Source: Rhizomicrobium sp.
Lineage (GTDB): Bacteria > Pseudomonadota > Alphaproteobacteria > Micropepsales > Micropepsaceae
Reading direction: 5' to 3'
Length of the DNA stretch: 64,000 nucleotides
Assembly (NCBI GenBank): GCA_037200985.1
Contig: JBBCGJ010000001.1
Span: 3,448,756-3,512,755, forward strand
Shown here: positions 14,765 through 26,239 of the stretch, piece by piece
Layout of the letters: the number at the start of each line of letters is the position of its first letter
How positions within the stretch are numbered: the first letter of the stretch is position 1
Notes under the pieces: model-generated
Told to the model about the DNA's origin: nothing
Databases searched by the model: none
The model's input: only the letters and a program-made list of their open reading frames with translations
Translations under genes and position numbers: made by a program

Positions 14765-17680
14765 TCAATGCGCCGCGTCCCAGTTCTGGGCGGCGCGGGC
14801 GTCGACGGTCAGGGGGACGCTGAGCCGGATCGCCGGCAGCGCGGCCTTTTCCATCACGCTCTTCACCGCGGCCTGGGTCTTCTCCACCTCGGCGTCCGGC
14901 GCCTCGAAGATCAGTTCGTCGTGCACCTGCAGAAGCATCTTGGCCTTCAGCTTCTTCGCCGCCAGCATGTCCGGCACGCGGATCATGGCCCGGCGGATGA
15001 TGTCGGCGGCGGTGCCCTGGATGGGCGCGTTGATCGCGGCGCGCTCCGCCCCGCCGCGATGGCCGGGCACCGGCGACTTGATCTCGCGGATGTGCACGCG
15101 CCGGCCGAACAGCGTCTCGACATAGCCGTGCTCGCGCGCGAAGGCCTTGGTGGTCTCCATATAGTCGCGGATGCCGGGGAAGCGCTGGAAGTATTTCTTG
15201 ATGTAGTCGTCCGCCTCGCCGCGCGGGATCGAGAGCTGGTTGGCGAGGCCGAACGCCGAAATGCCGTAGACGATGCCGAAATTGATCGCCTTGGCGCGGC
15301 GGCGCGTTTCGGCCGGCATGCCTTTCACCGGCACCCCGAAAATCTCCGAGGCGGTCATCGCATGGATGTCCAGCTCTTCGGCGAAGGCCTTTTTGAGCTG
15401 CGGGATGTCGGCGATGTGGGCCAGCAGGCGCAGCTCGATCTGGCTGTAATCGGCGCTGATCAGCTTCGACCCCTTGGGCGCGATAAAGGCCTGCCGGATG
15501 CGGCGGCCCTCTTCGGTGCGCACCGGGATGTTCTGCAGGTTCGGATCGGTCGAGGCGAGGCGGCCGGTCGAGGTCGAGGCCATCGCGTAGGACGTGTGCA
15601 CGCGCCCGGTCTTGGCGTTGATATAGGTCGGCAGGGCATCGGTGTAGGTGCCGCGCAGCTTGGCGAGGCCGCGCCAGTCCAGCACCTTCTTGGCGATCGG
15701 ATGGCCCTGGGCGGCGACGTCTTCCAGAACGTCGGAATCGGTCGACCAGGCGCCGGTCTTGGTCTTGCGGCCGCCTTCGAGCTTGAACTTGCCGAACAGG
15801 ATGTCGCCGAGCTGCTTGGGCGAGCCGATGTTGAAGCTCTCGCCGGCGAGCTTGTGGATTTCCGTCTCCATCTTCGCCTGTTCCTGGGCGAAATCGTTGG
15901 AGAGCCGGCGCAAGAGGTCGGGATCGATCGTCACGCCCTCGCGCTCCATGTCGGCGAGCACGGTGACGAGCGGACGTTCGAGCGTCTCGTAGACCGTCGT
16001 CTTGCCCTGGGCGGGCAGGCGCGCCTTCAGAAGGAGATAGAGACGCAGCGTGACGTCGGCATCCTCGGCGGAGTAGCGCGTCGCGGCCTGGATCGGCACG
16101 CAATCGAAGGTGATCTTGTCCTTGCCCTTGCCGGCGACGTCGAGGAACGAGATCGGCTTGTGGCTCAAATGCAATTCCGACAGCTCGTCCATGCCGTGGC
16201 CGTGCAGCCCGCCGTCGAGCACATAGGAGATCAGCATCGTGTCGTCATAGGGCGCGACGCGGATGCCGCGCTGGGCGAAGATCAGGAAATCGTATTTCAG
16301 GTTCTGCGCGACCTTCAGAATCGACGGGTCTTCCAGCAGCGGCTTCAACCGCGCCAGCACATCGGCCGCGTCCATCTGCACGAGGTCGCCCTCGCCGCCC
16401 AGGTCGAAGCCGTCGCCCTTGCGGTGGCCGCAGGGCACGTAGCAGGCCTCGCCCGGCGCGACCGCCAGCGATACGCCGCACAGGCCGGCCGTCATCGCGT
16501 CGAGGCCGGTGGTTTCGGTGTCGACGCAGACGATTCCCGCCTCGCGGGCGCGGGCGATCCAGGCGTCGAGGTCTTTCGCGGTGGTGACGGTCTTGTAGGC
16601 GTCGAGATCGACCGGCTTCACGATGGCGTCGCGCAGCGGCACCGCGCCGACATGGCTTGCGACGGGCGCCGGCGTCTCGCGGTCGGCCTGTTTCACGACG
16701 CGGTTCGCGGCGGTGGCCGAGGGCTCGACCGCGGGCGCGATACCTTCCACGTCCTCGATGCCGAAATGGGCCGCGACGCGCCGCGTGATGGAGTTGAACT
16801 CCATCCCGCGCAGGAAGGCGATCAGCTCCTTGGGCTCGGGCTCGTGCACCGCGAAGCGTTCGGGCGTCTCCGGGATCTTCGCATTGAGATCGAGCGTGAC
16901 GAGCTTCTTCGAGATGCGGGCGTTCTCGGCATTCTCGATCAGGGTCTCGCGCCGCTTGGGCTGTTTGATCTCACCGGCCTTCGCCAGCAGGGTTTCAAGG
17001 TCGCCGTACTGGTTGATCAGCTCGGCCGCGGTCTTGATGCCGATGCCGCGCACGCCGGGCACATTGTCGACGCTGTCGCCGGCCAGCGCCTGGACCTCGA
17101 TCACCTTCGACGGCGGCACGCCGAATTTCTCCATCACCTCGGCCGAACCGATGCGCTTGTTCTTCATCGTGTCGTAGAGTTCGACCTTGCCGTCCTCGAC
17201 CAGTTGCATCAGGTCCTTGTCGGAGGAGATGATGGTGCAGCGGGCGCCGGCCTCGCGCGCCAGGCGCGCATAGGTCGCGATCAGGTCGTCGGCCTCGAAA
17301 CCGTCCATCTCGACGCAGGAGACGCCGAAGGCGCGGGTGGCGTCGCGCACCAGCGGGAATTGCGGGATCAGGTCTTCGGGCGGCGGCGGACGGTTGGCCT
17401 TGTACTGGTCGTAGATCGTGTTGCGGAAGGTCACGGCGCCGGCGTCGAACACCACGGCCAGATGGGTCGGCTGGTCGGGACCTTTCATGTCCTCCAAGAG
17501 CTTCCACATCATGTTGCAGTAGCCGCTGACGGCGCCCACCGGCAGGCCGTCGGATTTGCGCGTCAGCGGCGGCAGGGCGTGATAGGCGCGGAACAGATAG
17601 CCCGAGCCGTCGACCAGATAGAGGTGATCGCCCGCCTTCAGCGCGGCTTTCTTCGTCTCTGCGGGCGCCGGCTTGCTCAA
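14765..17680 (-). CDS. polA: DNA polymerase I
   Basis: Starting at TTG 17678-17680 gives 971 aa. This TTG overlaps the stop of the zinc-finger gene by four bases (TTGA), and no ATG or GTG lies between it and the conserved start LYLVDGSGYLFRAYHAL. All three activities are present. The 5'-3' exonuclease shows VFDAG, FEADDLIATY, SSDKDLMQLV and GDSVDNVPGVRGIG. The 3'-5' exonuclease shows CVDTETTGLDAM, NLKYDFLIF and YSAEDADVTLRL. The polymerase has DYSQIELRLLAH, the O-helix RRRAKAINFGIVYG and LLQVHDELIFE. It fills Okazaki-fragment gaps and repairs DNA. Confidence 0.97.
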   Translation of the reverse strand: MSKPAPAETKKAALKAGDHLYLVDGSGYLFRAYHALPPLTRKSDGLPVGAVSGYCNMMWKLLEDMKGPDQPTHLAVVFDAGAVTFRNTIYDQYKANRPPPPEDLIPQFPLVRDATRAFGVSCVEMDGFEADDLIATYARLAREAGARCTIISSDKDLMQLVEDGKVELYDTMKNKRIGSAEVMEKFGVPPSKVIEVQALAGDSVDNVPGVRGIGIKTAAELINQYGDLETLLAKAGEIKQPKRRETLIENAENARISKKLVTLDLNAKIPETPERFAVHEPEPKELIAFLRGMEFNSITRRVAAHFGIEDVEGIAPAVEPSATAANRVVKQADRETPAPVASHVGAVPLRDAIVKPVDLDAYKTVTTAKDLDAWIARAREAGIVCVDTETTGLDAMTAGLCGVSLAVAPGEACYVPCGHRKGDGFDLGGEGDLVQMDAADVLARLKPLLEDPSILKVAQNLKYDFLIFAQRGIRVAPYDDTMLISYVLDGGLHGHGMDELSELHLSHKPISFLDVAGKGKDKITFDCVPIQAATRYSAEDADVTLRLYLLLKARLPAQGKTTVYETLERPLVTVLADMEREGVTIDPDLLRRLSNDFAQEQAKMETEIHKLAGESFNIGSPKQLGDILFGKFKLEGGRKTKTGAWSTDSDVLEDVAAQGHPIAKKVLDWRGLAKLRGTYTDALPTYINAKTGRVHTSYAMASTSTGRLASTDPNLQNIPVRTEEGRRIRQAFIAPKGSKLISADYSQIELRLLAHIADIPQLKKAFAEELDIHAMTASEIFGVPVKGMPAETRRRAKAINFGIVYGISAFGLANQLSIPRGEADDYIKKYFQRFPGIRDYMETTKAFAREHGYVETLFGRRVHIREIKSPVPGHRGGAERAAINAPIQGTAADIIRRAMIRVPDMLAAKKLKAKMLLQVHDELIFEAPDAEVEKTQAAVKSVMEKAALPAIRLSVPLTVDARAAQNWDAAH

Positions 17681-17853
17681 TGCCGATGCGCCCCCTTCTT
17701 CAGGACGAATTTGCGGTCGCAATAGGGGCACTCGACGAAATCCTTGTCGCCCATCTCCAGATAGACGCGCGGATGGCCGAGCGCGCCGCCAATGCCCTCG
17801 CACTTCACGCGGGTATCGTCGACTTCGATGATTTCGGGGGCTTCGATGGGCAT
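17677..17853 (-). CDS. Zinc-finger domain protein (zf-CHCC type)
   Basis: The 58-aa product starts MPIEAPEIIEVDDTRVKCEG, then GGALGHPRVYLEMGDKDFVE, CPYC and a basic end. One Cys (KC), one His (GHPRVYL) and the CPYC pair make the CHCC zinc site of PF10276. That family also occurs as NDUFS6-like and stand-alone alphaproteobacterial proteins. In mitochondria the homologue is a complex I subunit; here its role is not shown. It is translationally coupled to polA through a TTGA overlap. Length equals the domain, so it is complete. Confidence 0.8.
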   Translation of the reverse strand: MPIEAPEIIEVDDTRVKCEGIGGALGHPRVYLEMGDKDFVECPYCDRKFVLKKGAHRH

Positions 17854-17952
17854 TTTCTAGGGGCCTGGCTGGAAAGGCGGGCGGATATTAGCCTTGGCCC
17901 GGGGCACCGCAAGCGCCTTTGCCGGGGCTGCTGACAGGGGTTAGTTTGTCCC

Positions 17953-18516
17953 ATGGTCACGCTGAACCGCATCTATACGAAGACCGGGGATACGGGCGAA
18001 ACCGCGCTGGGGGACGGTTCGCGCCGGCCGAAATACGATCTGCGGATCGCGGCCTATGGGACCGTCGACGAGGCCAATTGCGCCGTCGGGCTGGCGCGGC
18101 TTCACACGACCGGCGAGCTCGACGCGATGCTGTCGCGCATCCAGAACGACCTGTTCGATCTGGGCGCCGATCTCTGCGCCCCGGAGGACGGGCGGCGCGG
18201 CGGCGAGCGGCTGCGCATCGCGGAGTCGCAGGTCGAGCGGCTGGAGCGCGAGATCGATGCGATGAATGAAGGCCTGGCGCCGCTCCAGTCTTTCGTCCTG
18301 CCGGGCGGGACGGCGGCGGCGGCGCATCTGCATCTGGCCCGCGCCATCGTGCGGCGCGCCGAGCGGCTGGCCGTCGAATTGGCAGAGGCGGAAAAGGTGA
18401 GCGCGGTCGCGATCCGCTATCTCAACCGGCTGTCGGATCACCTGTTCGTCGCGAGCCGCTTTGCCAATGACGGTGGCGCCAAGGACGTGCTCTGGATTCC
18501 CGGCGCCAACCGATAG
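17953..18516 (+). CDS. ATP:cob(I)alamin adenosyltransferase, PduO type
   Basis: The 187-aa protein shows the family motifs in order: RIYTKTGDTGET (ATP site) at about 6-17, YGTVDEANCAVGLAR, FVLPGGTAAAAHLHLARAIVRRAER and YLNRLSDHLFV near the end. It transfers the adenosyl group of ATP to cob(I)alamin, making coenzyme B12 for enzymes such as methylmalonyl-CoA mutase. Size and motifs fit the trimeric PduO/MMAB group, not CobA/CobO. It is divergent from the zinc-finger/polA pair and convergent with the membrane protein at 18520. Confidence 0.93.
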   Translation: MVTLNRIYTKTGDTGETALGDGSRRPKYDLRIAAYGTVDEANCAVGLARLHTTGELDAMLSRIQNDLFDLGADLCAPEDGRRGGERLRIAESQVERLEREIDAMNEGLAPLQSFVLPGGTAAAAHLHLARAIVRRAERLAVELAEAEKVSAVAIRYLNRLSDHLFVASRFANDGGAKDVLWIPGANR

Positions 18517-18519
18517 CGC

Positions 18520-18825
18520 TTAAGCGACGTCGGCGACGCGGCGGCCGAACAGGAAGGCCAGGATGATTCCGGGAACGCCCGTCACGCCCCAGCCCGGCAG
18601 GCCGAACAGCGCGGCGATGCCGTGCGCCAGGAAGCCCGGCAGGTGACGATCGCACCAGGCGTGGAAGGCGACGACGGCGGATTTGTCGAGCAGCGCCCAG
18701 ACCTGGTCGAGCGAGCGCACCATGATCTTGCCGCCGTTCTCCAGCGAAGTGACGATATCCGCGCCCAGCAGCATGATGGCCGACACGACGAGAATCAGGC
18801 TGAGCAGTCTCAGGACGACGAACAT
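18520..18825 (-). CDS. Small membrane protein, unknown function
   Basis: The 101-aa product has an N-terminal membrane helix (LRLLSLILVVSAIMLLGADIV), an amphipathic middle (WALLDKSAVVAFHAWCDRHL) and a second hydrophobic segment (FGLPGWGVTGVPGIILAFLF). The HAWCDRHLPGFLAHGI and LPGWGVTG segments look conserved in type, and I recall similar short proteins in other alphaproteobacteria without a function. It ends 4 bases from the adenosyltransferase stop (convergent). The 260 bp upstream, to the pnp terminator, hold no gene. Confidence 0.6.
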   Translation of the reverse strand: MFVVLRLLSLILVVSAIMLLGADIVTSLENGGKIMVRSLDQVWALLDKSAVVAFHAWCDRHLPGFLAHGIAALFGLPGWGVTGVPGIILAFLFGRRVADVA

Positions 18826-19084
18826 GGCGGTACCCCAACACCCCGGTAATGTACGCTAGCGAGCGGATTTCCGCGGCACAAGCAGGCCTAACCCCGGTTA
18901 ACCATCATTCCTCGCGGAAGGTTTCCCGCTGTCGTTTTTGTGCCGCCGCTTTTGCGCAATTTGGCGCCAGCCTCGCTCCGAACTTAGGCAGACGCGCAAA
19001 TTTTCGGCGGCGCCCATGCCAACATCGGTTCCGAGGCCGAGATACGGGACGCGCGCGACGACAATTTTTTAGCGATGAACAAGC

Positions 19085-19118
19085 AAAAAGCCGCCCGCGA
19101 TTTCTCGCGGGCGGCTTT
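19085..19118 (-). terminator. Rho-independent terminator of the rpsO-pnp transcript
   Basis: AAAGCCGCCCGCGA (19087-19100) pairs perfectly with TCGCGGGCGGCTTT (19105-19118) around TTTC. On the minus strand it is followed by a T-run. It lies 20 bases past the pnp stop. Confidence 0.9.
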
Positions 19119-19137
19119 GGTTCGTAGGCGTTTCGGC

Positions 19138-21276
<2,139 letters not shown>

Positions 21277-21454
21277 CTTCAGTCTTCTTTCTTCGTGCAC
21301 CGGCGCCGGATTGCGGCGGTGCTTTGCACGCCGGGCCTCATTGCCCGGTCGAGCGGATGCACCCTTGGGCCCATGCCCTCGGGTGCGCATGCGCGCAAGC
21401 CCGCGACCATCGCGGGCTCGACGCGTATTCTTTTCGTGATGGAAGGCCGGCCGT

Positions 21455-21721
21455 TCAGCGGCGAAGCCCTAGGCGTTCGATCAGCGAATTGTAGCGCGCC
21501 ACGTCGCTCGCCTTGACGTAGTCGAGCAGCTTGCGGCGCGTCGAGACCATCTTGATCAGGCCGCGGCGCGAATGGTTGTCCTTCGCGTGCTGCTTGAAGT
21601 GATCGGTCAAATTGTTGATGCGTTCGCTGAGCACCGCGACCTGGACTTCCGGCGAACCGGTGTCGCCTTCCTTGGTCGCGTATTGCGCAACGACTTCCTT
21701 CTTGCGTTCCGGGGTAATCAT
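21455..21721 (-). CDS. rpsO: 30S ribosomal protein S15
   Basis: The 88-aa product, [20 protein letters not shown] to LIERLGLRR, has the family's normal length. It contains the rRNA-contact block [16 protein letters not shown] followed by [12 protein letters not shown]15 binds helix 22 of 16S rRNA early in 30S assembly. It lies 17 bases after truB and upstream of pnp. The 178-bp rpsO-pnp gap is the usual site of mRNA processing. Confidence 0.98.
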   Translation of the reverse strand: MITPERKKEVVAQYATKEGDTGSPEVQVAVLSERINNLTDHFKQHAKDNHSRRGLIKMVSTRRKLLDYVKASDVARYNSLIERLGLRR

Positions 21722-21738
21722 GTTCGGCGTCGGGTCCT

Positions 21739-22683
21739 TCAGAGGTTGAAAACACGGAATGGCCGAAGCTCGCCCAATGCGAGTTCCGCCAGCGCCACCG
21801 GCTCGCCCTCAGAGGTCTGAAGAAAAACCGTGAGCCCTTGAAGATCGTCGGTCTCGCCCCGGCCTTCCGTGATCTGCGCGAAATGGTTCGCGCGGATCAG
21901 GATCGGATTGCCGCTTCGAAGACGGACCGCATCCGGGCCCGTGACGGCCAGCGCCGGGATGCCGTCCAGCGCGGTCGCAATGGGCCTCAAGTGCTCAAAA
22001 GCGGCGGGAATATGCACATTACCCCCCTCCCGCGCTAGGGGGATCGCCATTTCTTCGGTAAATCCGCCGACCCGGGTGCGGCGGAGCTGGCAGACATGGC
22101 CCACCGTGCCCAGGGCGAGCGCCAGGTCGCGGACCCAGGAACGGACGTAAGTCCCTTTGCCGCAACGGATTTCGAACACGGCATGGTCCGGATCGGGCTG
22201 GCCGAGCAGGCGGGACTCATAGACCTCCACCGTGCGGGGGGCGAGTTCCACGATCTCGCCTTCCCGCGCCAGGTCATAGGCCCGCTCGCCCTGGACCTTG
22301 ATCGCGGAGTAGGCCGGCGGCACCTGGACGATGGCGCCGGTGAAGCGGGGGAGCGCCGATTCGATCTCGTCTTTCGTGGGGCGCCTGCCGGACGTCCCGG
22401 TGACCTTGCCCTCGGCATCGTCGCTGTCGCGCGCCTCGCCCCAATGGGCGGTGAAGCGATAGGTCTTCTCCGAATCCATCGCGTAAGGCACGGTCTTGGT
22501 CGCCTCGCCGAGCGCCACCGCGAGCACGCCGGTCGCCATCGGATCGAGGGTTCCCGCATGGCCGGCCTTCCGGGCGTCGAAGATGCGGCGCACCGCGCCC
22601 ACGACCTGGGTGGAGGTCATGCCTTGCGGCTTGTCGATGATCACCCAGCCATTGACCGGCTGGCCCTTCTTCCTGCGTCCCAT
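21739..22683 (-). CDS. truB: tRNA pseudouridine(55) synthase
   Basis: The 314-aa enzyme begins [20 protein letters not shown] and has the catalytic loop [13 protein letters not shown], with the catalytic Asp in TLDP near residue 47. [16 protein letters not shown] and the [12 protein letters not shown] block follow, then a C-terminal PUA-like tail. It forms pseudouridine 55 in the T-loop of tRNAs. It keeps the conserved truB-rpsO-pnp order, but upstream it is separated from rbfA by three insertions. Confidence 0.96.
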   Translation of the reverse strand: MGRRKKGQPVNGWVIIDKPQGMTSTQVVGAVRRIFDARKAGHAGTLDPMATGVLAVALGEATKTVPYAMDSEKTYRFTAHWGEARDSDDAEGKVTGTSGRRPTKDEIESALPRFTGAIVQVPPAYSAIKVQGERAYDLAREGEIVELAPRTVEVYESRLLGQPDPDHAVFEIRCGKGTYVRSWVRDLALALGTVGHVCQLRRTRVGGFTEEMAIPLAREGGNVHIPAAFEHLRPIATALDGIPALAVTGPDAVRLRSGNPILIRANHFAQITEGRGETDDLQGLTVFLQTSEGEPVALAELALGELRPFRVFNL

Positions 22684-22753
22684 CGAACTTCTTTCAGGAC
22701 TTAGGATTGCGGCGCGCTTCTGCCAAAGGCCGAGGCAACAAGCAAGGCGCGGG

Positions 22754-24559
22754 TCAGGACTTGCCGTCGGCCAGCACCCGTATCGCGCGCGCCCGCGCGG
22801 CCAGCCAGCGTTGATATTCCGGTCGCCGCGTCAGCGCGAGCCAACGCGGATTCTGGAAGAACGCCGGCGGCGTGGTGACGCCGGGATAAAAGCCGAAAAC
22901 CCATGCTTGCCGGTTGAAGGCTTTTTCATACCAGTCCATAGCCTGGTCAAAAGCCCCGGCATGACTCAGCATGAAGCCGGCGTCGCCGATGTATCCGATC
23001 GTCTTGCGGTCATGGGCCAGGACGTCATCGACATACGCGATCGCCGCCTTCGAGCCGTCGCTGTGCAAAGTGACAAAGAACTTGCAGTGGACGCCCATGA
23101 ACGGCGGCGTCCCCGGCTGCAACAGCTGGCTCAAGACGTCCCTCGCCTCGCCGATGCGGTTCAGATTGGCCAGCGAAACGCATTTGTATTCCAGCGTCAC
23201 CGGATCGCCGGGGTGAAGCTGGAGCGCCTTATCGCTGGCGGCGATTGCGTCCTGATACCGGCCCTGGGCGAAGAGATTGTTGGCAATCCCGTCCCATACG
23301 GATGCTGAGAACGGATCTCGCCGCGCCCCTTCCTGGTAGCTCGCCAAGGACTGGCCCAGCAGATTGAAGTCGAAATAGGCCCTCCCCAATCCTTGCGCGC
23401 CGACCGCCGTATGCGCGGCCGACCGCTTCAGCAGAACGGCGTTATCGATCACGCCGTTCCAGTCCCATATGCCTTCGGCATACTCTATCTTCACCAGCAG
23501 GGCCTGGGGGTTTCCAGGATCGATGCCGAGCGCGTGGTTTACGGCCTGCTGGATCTGCCCGTTCAATTCCGTATCATTCTGCGTCCATAGCAACGCGTGG
23601 GCCAGGGCCGCCTCTCCGTCCGCGAAATCCGGCGCCCGCGCCGCGACGCTGCGCAGCAGCGCCACGGCTTGAGCCAGGGCGTTCCGCGTCGCCGGCGTCT
23701 GGCTCTCGGACAAGCGCTGATCGAAATAGAATTGTGCCTGCAGGTAGTCGCGATAGACGTCCGGATCGATTTGCACCGGCTTTGGCGCGTGTGGCTTGGA
23801 CGCTGTGCCCGTCAGCGTCGGCGCCAGCGCTTGCGCGATGGCCTGCGCGATCTCGGCCTGCACGGCGAGGATGTCGCTGAGCGAGCGGTCATAACTCTGC
23901 GACCACAATTGATAGCCGTTCTCGGCGTTGATCAGCGCCGCTTCGATGCGCACACGCCCGCCTTGCTGGCGCACGCTGCCTTCCAGGATGGAGCGCACAT
24001 TCAGCTTTTGCGCGATGCCGCGGATGTCCTGTTCCTTGCCCTCGAAGAAGAAGGAGGACGTGCGCGCCGCGACGCGCAAGGCCGGGTTGCGCCCCAGAAG
24101 ACCGATCAGCTCGTCGGAGATGCCTTCGCTGAAATAGCGTTGCTGCGGGTCGCCGCTCATATTGTCGAACGGCAGCACGGCGACGGAGCCGGCTGGCGCC
24201 GATGCGTCTTCGCTCGGTCCCGATGGAACGATGGCCGACCAATGCCATGCCAGCTCGCCCAGCGTCAGCACCCCGACCAGCGCGATGGCAGCCAGGAAAA
24301 TCGCCTCGCTGCCCTTGAGCGATGACGGCGCGCCGACGCGCCCTTTGTTGAGGATCCAGCCGGCCGCCAAAGCGAGCGCAAAGCCGAGCACGGCCGCGAC
24401 GATCAGCCAGCGCAGCGCCCAGGCCGGCGCATCGAAGGCCGGCAGGGCGATGGAGGCCGCTTGCACCAGCAGCCAGGCGGCCACGGCATAGGCCGCGGCC
24501 AGCCGGTCGAGCCGCCGCTCGCGGGCCGTTTCCAATAGCCGCTCGATCCATCCCGCCAT
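22754..24559 (-). CDS. Membrane protein with TolB-N-like domain and TPR repeats
   Basis: The 601-aa protein has three N-terminal membrane helices (about 21-41, 50-70, 86-106). A TolB-N/FlgO-like domain follows (VAVLPFDNMSGDPQQRYFSE at about 127-146, then GISDELIGLL and RVAARTSSFFFEGK). From about 300 onward there are TPR-type helical repeats. This is the arrangement of the C-terminal part of many adenylate cyclase or CadC-like proteins, but the N-terminal cyclase or winged-helix domain is absent. It probably acts as a membrane-tethered protein-interaction platform (inference). It is inserted in the truB-rbfA interval on the same strand. Confidence 0.75.
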   Translation of the reverse strand: MAGWIERLLETARERRLDRLAAAYAVAAWLLVQAASIALPAFDAPAWALRWLIVAAVLGFALALAAGWILNKGRVGAPSSLKGSEAIFLAAIALVGVLTLGELAWHWSAIVPSGPSEDASAPAGSVAVLPFDNMSGDPQQRYFSEGISDELIGLLGRNPALRVAARTSSFFFEGKEQDIRGIAQKLNVRSILEGSVRQQGGRVRIEAALINAENGYQLWSQSYDRSLSDILAVQAEIAQAIAQALAPTLTGTASKPHAPKPVQIDPDVYRDYLQAQFYFDQRLSESQTPATRNALAQAVALLRSVAARAPDFADGEAALAHALLWTQNDTELNGQIQQAVNHALGIDPGNPQALLVKIEYAEGIWDWNGVIDNAVLLKRSAAHTAVGAQGLGRAYFDFNLLGQSLASYQEGARRDPFSASVWDGIANNLFAQGRYQDAIAASDKALQLHPGDPVTLEYKCVSLANLNRIGEARDVLSQLLQPGTPPFMGVHCKFFVTLHSDGSKAAIAYVDDVLAHDRKTIGYIGDAGFMLSHAGAFDQAMDWYEKAFNRQAWVFGFYPGVTTPPAFFQNPRWLALTRRPEYQRWLAARARAIRVLADGKS

Positions 24560-24633
24560 TGGCGGTGTTTAGCATGAAAATGGCGGCCGCCATGGCCGGC
24601 CTGCGAGGAAACCCGTCCGTCACGCGCCTGTAA

Positions 24634-24975
24634 TCAAGACGGGTACTCGTTCCCGATCACCCATTGCGCGGCACGCCTGTGGCCCGGCGAGCGGTAGGGG
24701 TGGTCCTGGATATGGGCCGCGAACATGCGATCGATCCACTGGGTGTTCTTGAAGATGCGGCGCGAGCGCGGCAGCGTGAAGGTCGCGATCTTGCGCGTTT
24801 GATTTTCCGCGTCGAACTCGGCCGCCGCGAGCAGCTCGCCGTTCGACGGATTGGCGCCGTCGACCCCGATATCGTCGAGATAGACCGGCACCAGCGGCAG
24901 ACAATTCTCCGGCGCGCCTTCGAGGATCGGCATCGCGGCCTTGGCGGCGGAATAATTGTCGACATCGACCGACAC
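24634..24975 (-). pseudogene. C-terminal fragment of an uncharacterised protein next to a methyltransferase
   Basis: The frame is open from the methyltransferase stop region to 24634 and makes sense from about GTG 24975: VDVDNYSAAKAAMPILEG, VPVYLDDIGVDG, GELLAAAEFDAENQTRKIA, HIQDHPYRSPG. It looks like the last third of a larger protein: it begins in mid-domain, has no ribosome-binding site, and its upstream frame is methyltransferase sequence in another phase. I infer a deletion remnant. If a 113-aa product is made from the GTG it would be an orphan C-terminal domain. Function unknown. Confidence 0.45.
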
Positions 24976-25025
24976 GAAGCCGAGCGGGGCATCGGGCGTG
25001 AGCGTCCTGGCGAAGGCCGGCGCGG

Positions 25026-25745
25026 CTACGCGCGCTCCAGCCGCACCGCCAGGATGCCTTCCTCGCCCTTCACATAGGGCACATTGTCCTTCATCGAGGC
25101 GTAGAGATTGTGGTCCGCGCGGACGCCGAACAGGCGGACATCGTGCGCCTTGAACTCGGGACCGAATTTGTCGGCGACGGTTTCGTCCAGCTGGTGCGGC
25201 TCGGTCGGAGTCGGCGCGTGGCCGAACTCGACAATGACCAGGATGCGGCCGTTCGGAGCGGTGACGCGCTTGAGTTCGGCGACCGTGGCATCGACGTCGT
25301 CGACATGGTCCAGGCTGTTGAAGGTCGTGACGATGTCGAAATGGCCGTCGGGATACGGAATCTTCTCCGACGGCGCGGCGCAATAGGCCATCTTCTGGCG
25401 GTCGTCCTCCACCAGCTTGCGATAGGCCTCCGCCAGCGGATCGAGCCCGACGCGCTGGCGCGTATTGTCGGCCCATTCCAGGCTGCCGCAGGGGCCGCAG
25501 CCGATGTCGAGCACCGCCTTGCCGTCATAGTCCGCCTTGGTCAGGCCGAAGAAGGTCGTGAAGAAATATTCGTAGTGGGCGCGCTCATGCGCCTGCTGCG
25601 CCGGGTTCTCGACCATGGTCGCGGCCACGCCGCGCCAATAGCGCAGTTCGTGATGTTCCTTGTATTTCAGCCGCGCCGATTGCGGCAGCAGGGACAGGGC
25701 CGCGTTGAGCACCACCTTGGCCGTGGGCTTGAGCGAAGCGAGCAT
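25026..25745 (-). CDS. Class I SAM-dependent methyltransferase
   Basis: The 239-aa product starts at ATG 25743-25745. After about 80 residues with a helical N-terminal part (NPAQQAHERAHYEYFFTTFF) it has SAM motif I VLDIGCGPCGSLEWAD, motif II VGLDPLAEAYRKL and motif IV FDIVTTFNSLDHVDDVD. These are hallmarks of the Methyltransf_11 group. The substrate cannot be told. Related genes often sit in glycan or lipid clusters, but here the neighbours are rbfA and a gene fragment. It is part of the material inserted between truB and rbfA. Confidence 0.85.
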   Translation of the reverse strand: MLASLKPTAKVVLNAALSLLPQSARLKYKEHHELRYWRGVAATMVENPAQQAHERAHYEYFFTTFFGLTKADYDGKAVLDIGCGPCGSLEWADNTRQRVGLDPLAEAYRKLVEDDRQKMAYCAAPSEKIPYPDGHFDIVTTFNSLDHVDDVDATVAELKRVTAPNGRILVIVEFGHAPTPTEPHQLDETVADKFGPEFKAHDVRLFGVRADHNLYASMKDNVPYVKGEEGILAVRLERA

Positions 25746-25822
25746 GGCAACGTCCTTCCGCGTGTTTCGAAACGGGACGAATCCCGCCGGCGGAAGAAGA
25801 CGCTGCAAGGCCGGGGCCAGGA

Positions 25823-26230
25823 CTATTCGTCGTCCTTGAGGTCCTGCCGCACGCGGGAGGATTTGAGGAGGGTCTCGATCTTCTGCGCCTCGGCGAAGGA
25901 TTCGTCTTCCATGAAGCGCAGCTCGGGGGTGAATTTCAGGGCGATCAGCCGTCCCATTTCGCCGCGCAGGAGGCCCTTGTGCTTGTTGAGCGCCGCGACC
26001 ACCGCCTTGGCGTTCTTGCCGCCGAGCGGCTCGCAGAACACCGTCGCGTGGCGCATGTCGGGCGAGGGCTTGACCTGGGTGATCGTCACCGAGACGCCGG
26101 CGAGGTCGGGATCGCGGATCTCGTCGCGGCGCAGGACGTCGGCCAGGGCATGGCGCAGCATCTCGCCGACGCGGAGCTGGCGCTGGGTGGGGCCGGAATC
26201 GCGGCCGGGCGCGGCATGACGGCGGGACAT
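25823..26230 (-). CDS. rbfA: Ribosome-binding factor A
   Basis: The 135-aa protein has the single KH-like fold signature: GEMLRHALADVLRRDEIRDP, then VSVTITQVKPSPDMRHATVF and TPELRFMEDESFAEAQKIE. It binds the 30S subunit for 16S 5'-end maturation and cold adaptation. It lies between a TPR-sulfotransferase gene (upstream, 9-base gap) and the inserted methyltransferase. Normally it would sit next to infB and truB. Confidence 0.95.
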   Translation of the reverse strand: MSRRHAAPGRDSGPTQRQLRVGEMLRHALADVLRRDEIRDPDLAGVSVTITQVKPSPDMRHATVFCEPLGGKNAKAVVAALNKHKGLLRGEMGRLIALKFTPELRFMEDESFAEAQKIETLLKSSRVRQDLKDDE

Positions 26231-26239
26231 GGACGCCTT

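Noticed and set aside
14768-17725. A very long plus-strand open frame antisense to polA
   Set aside because: It results from high GC codon use in the opposite strand; polA has all catalytic motifs, the antisense product none.
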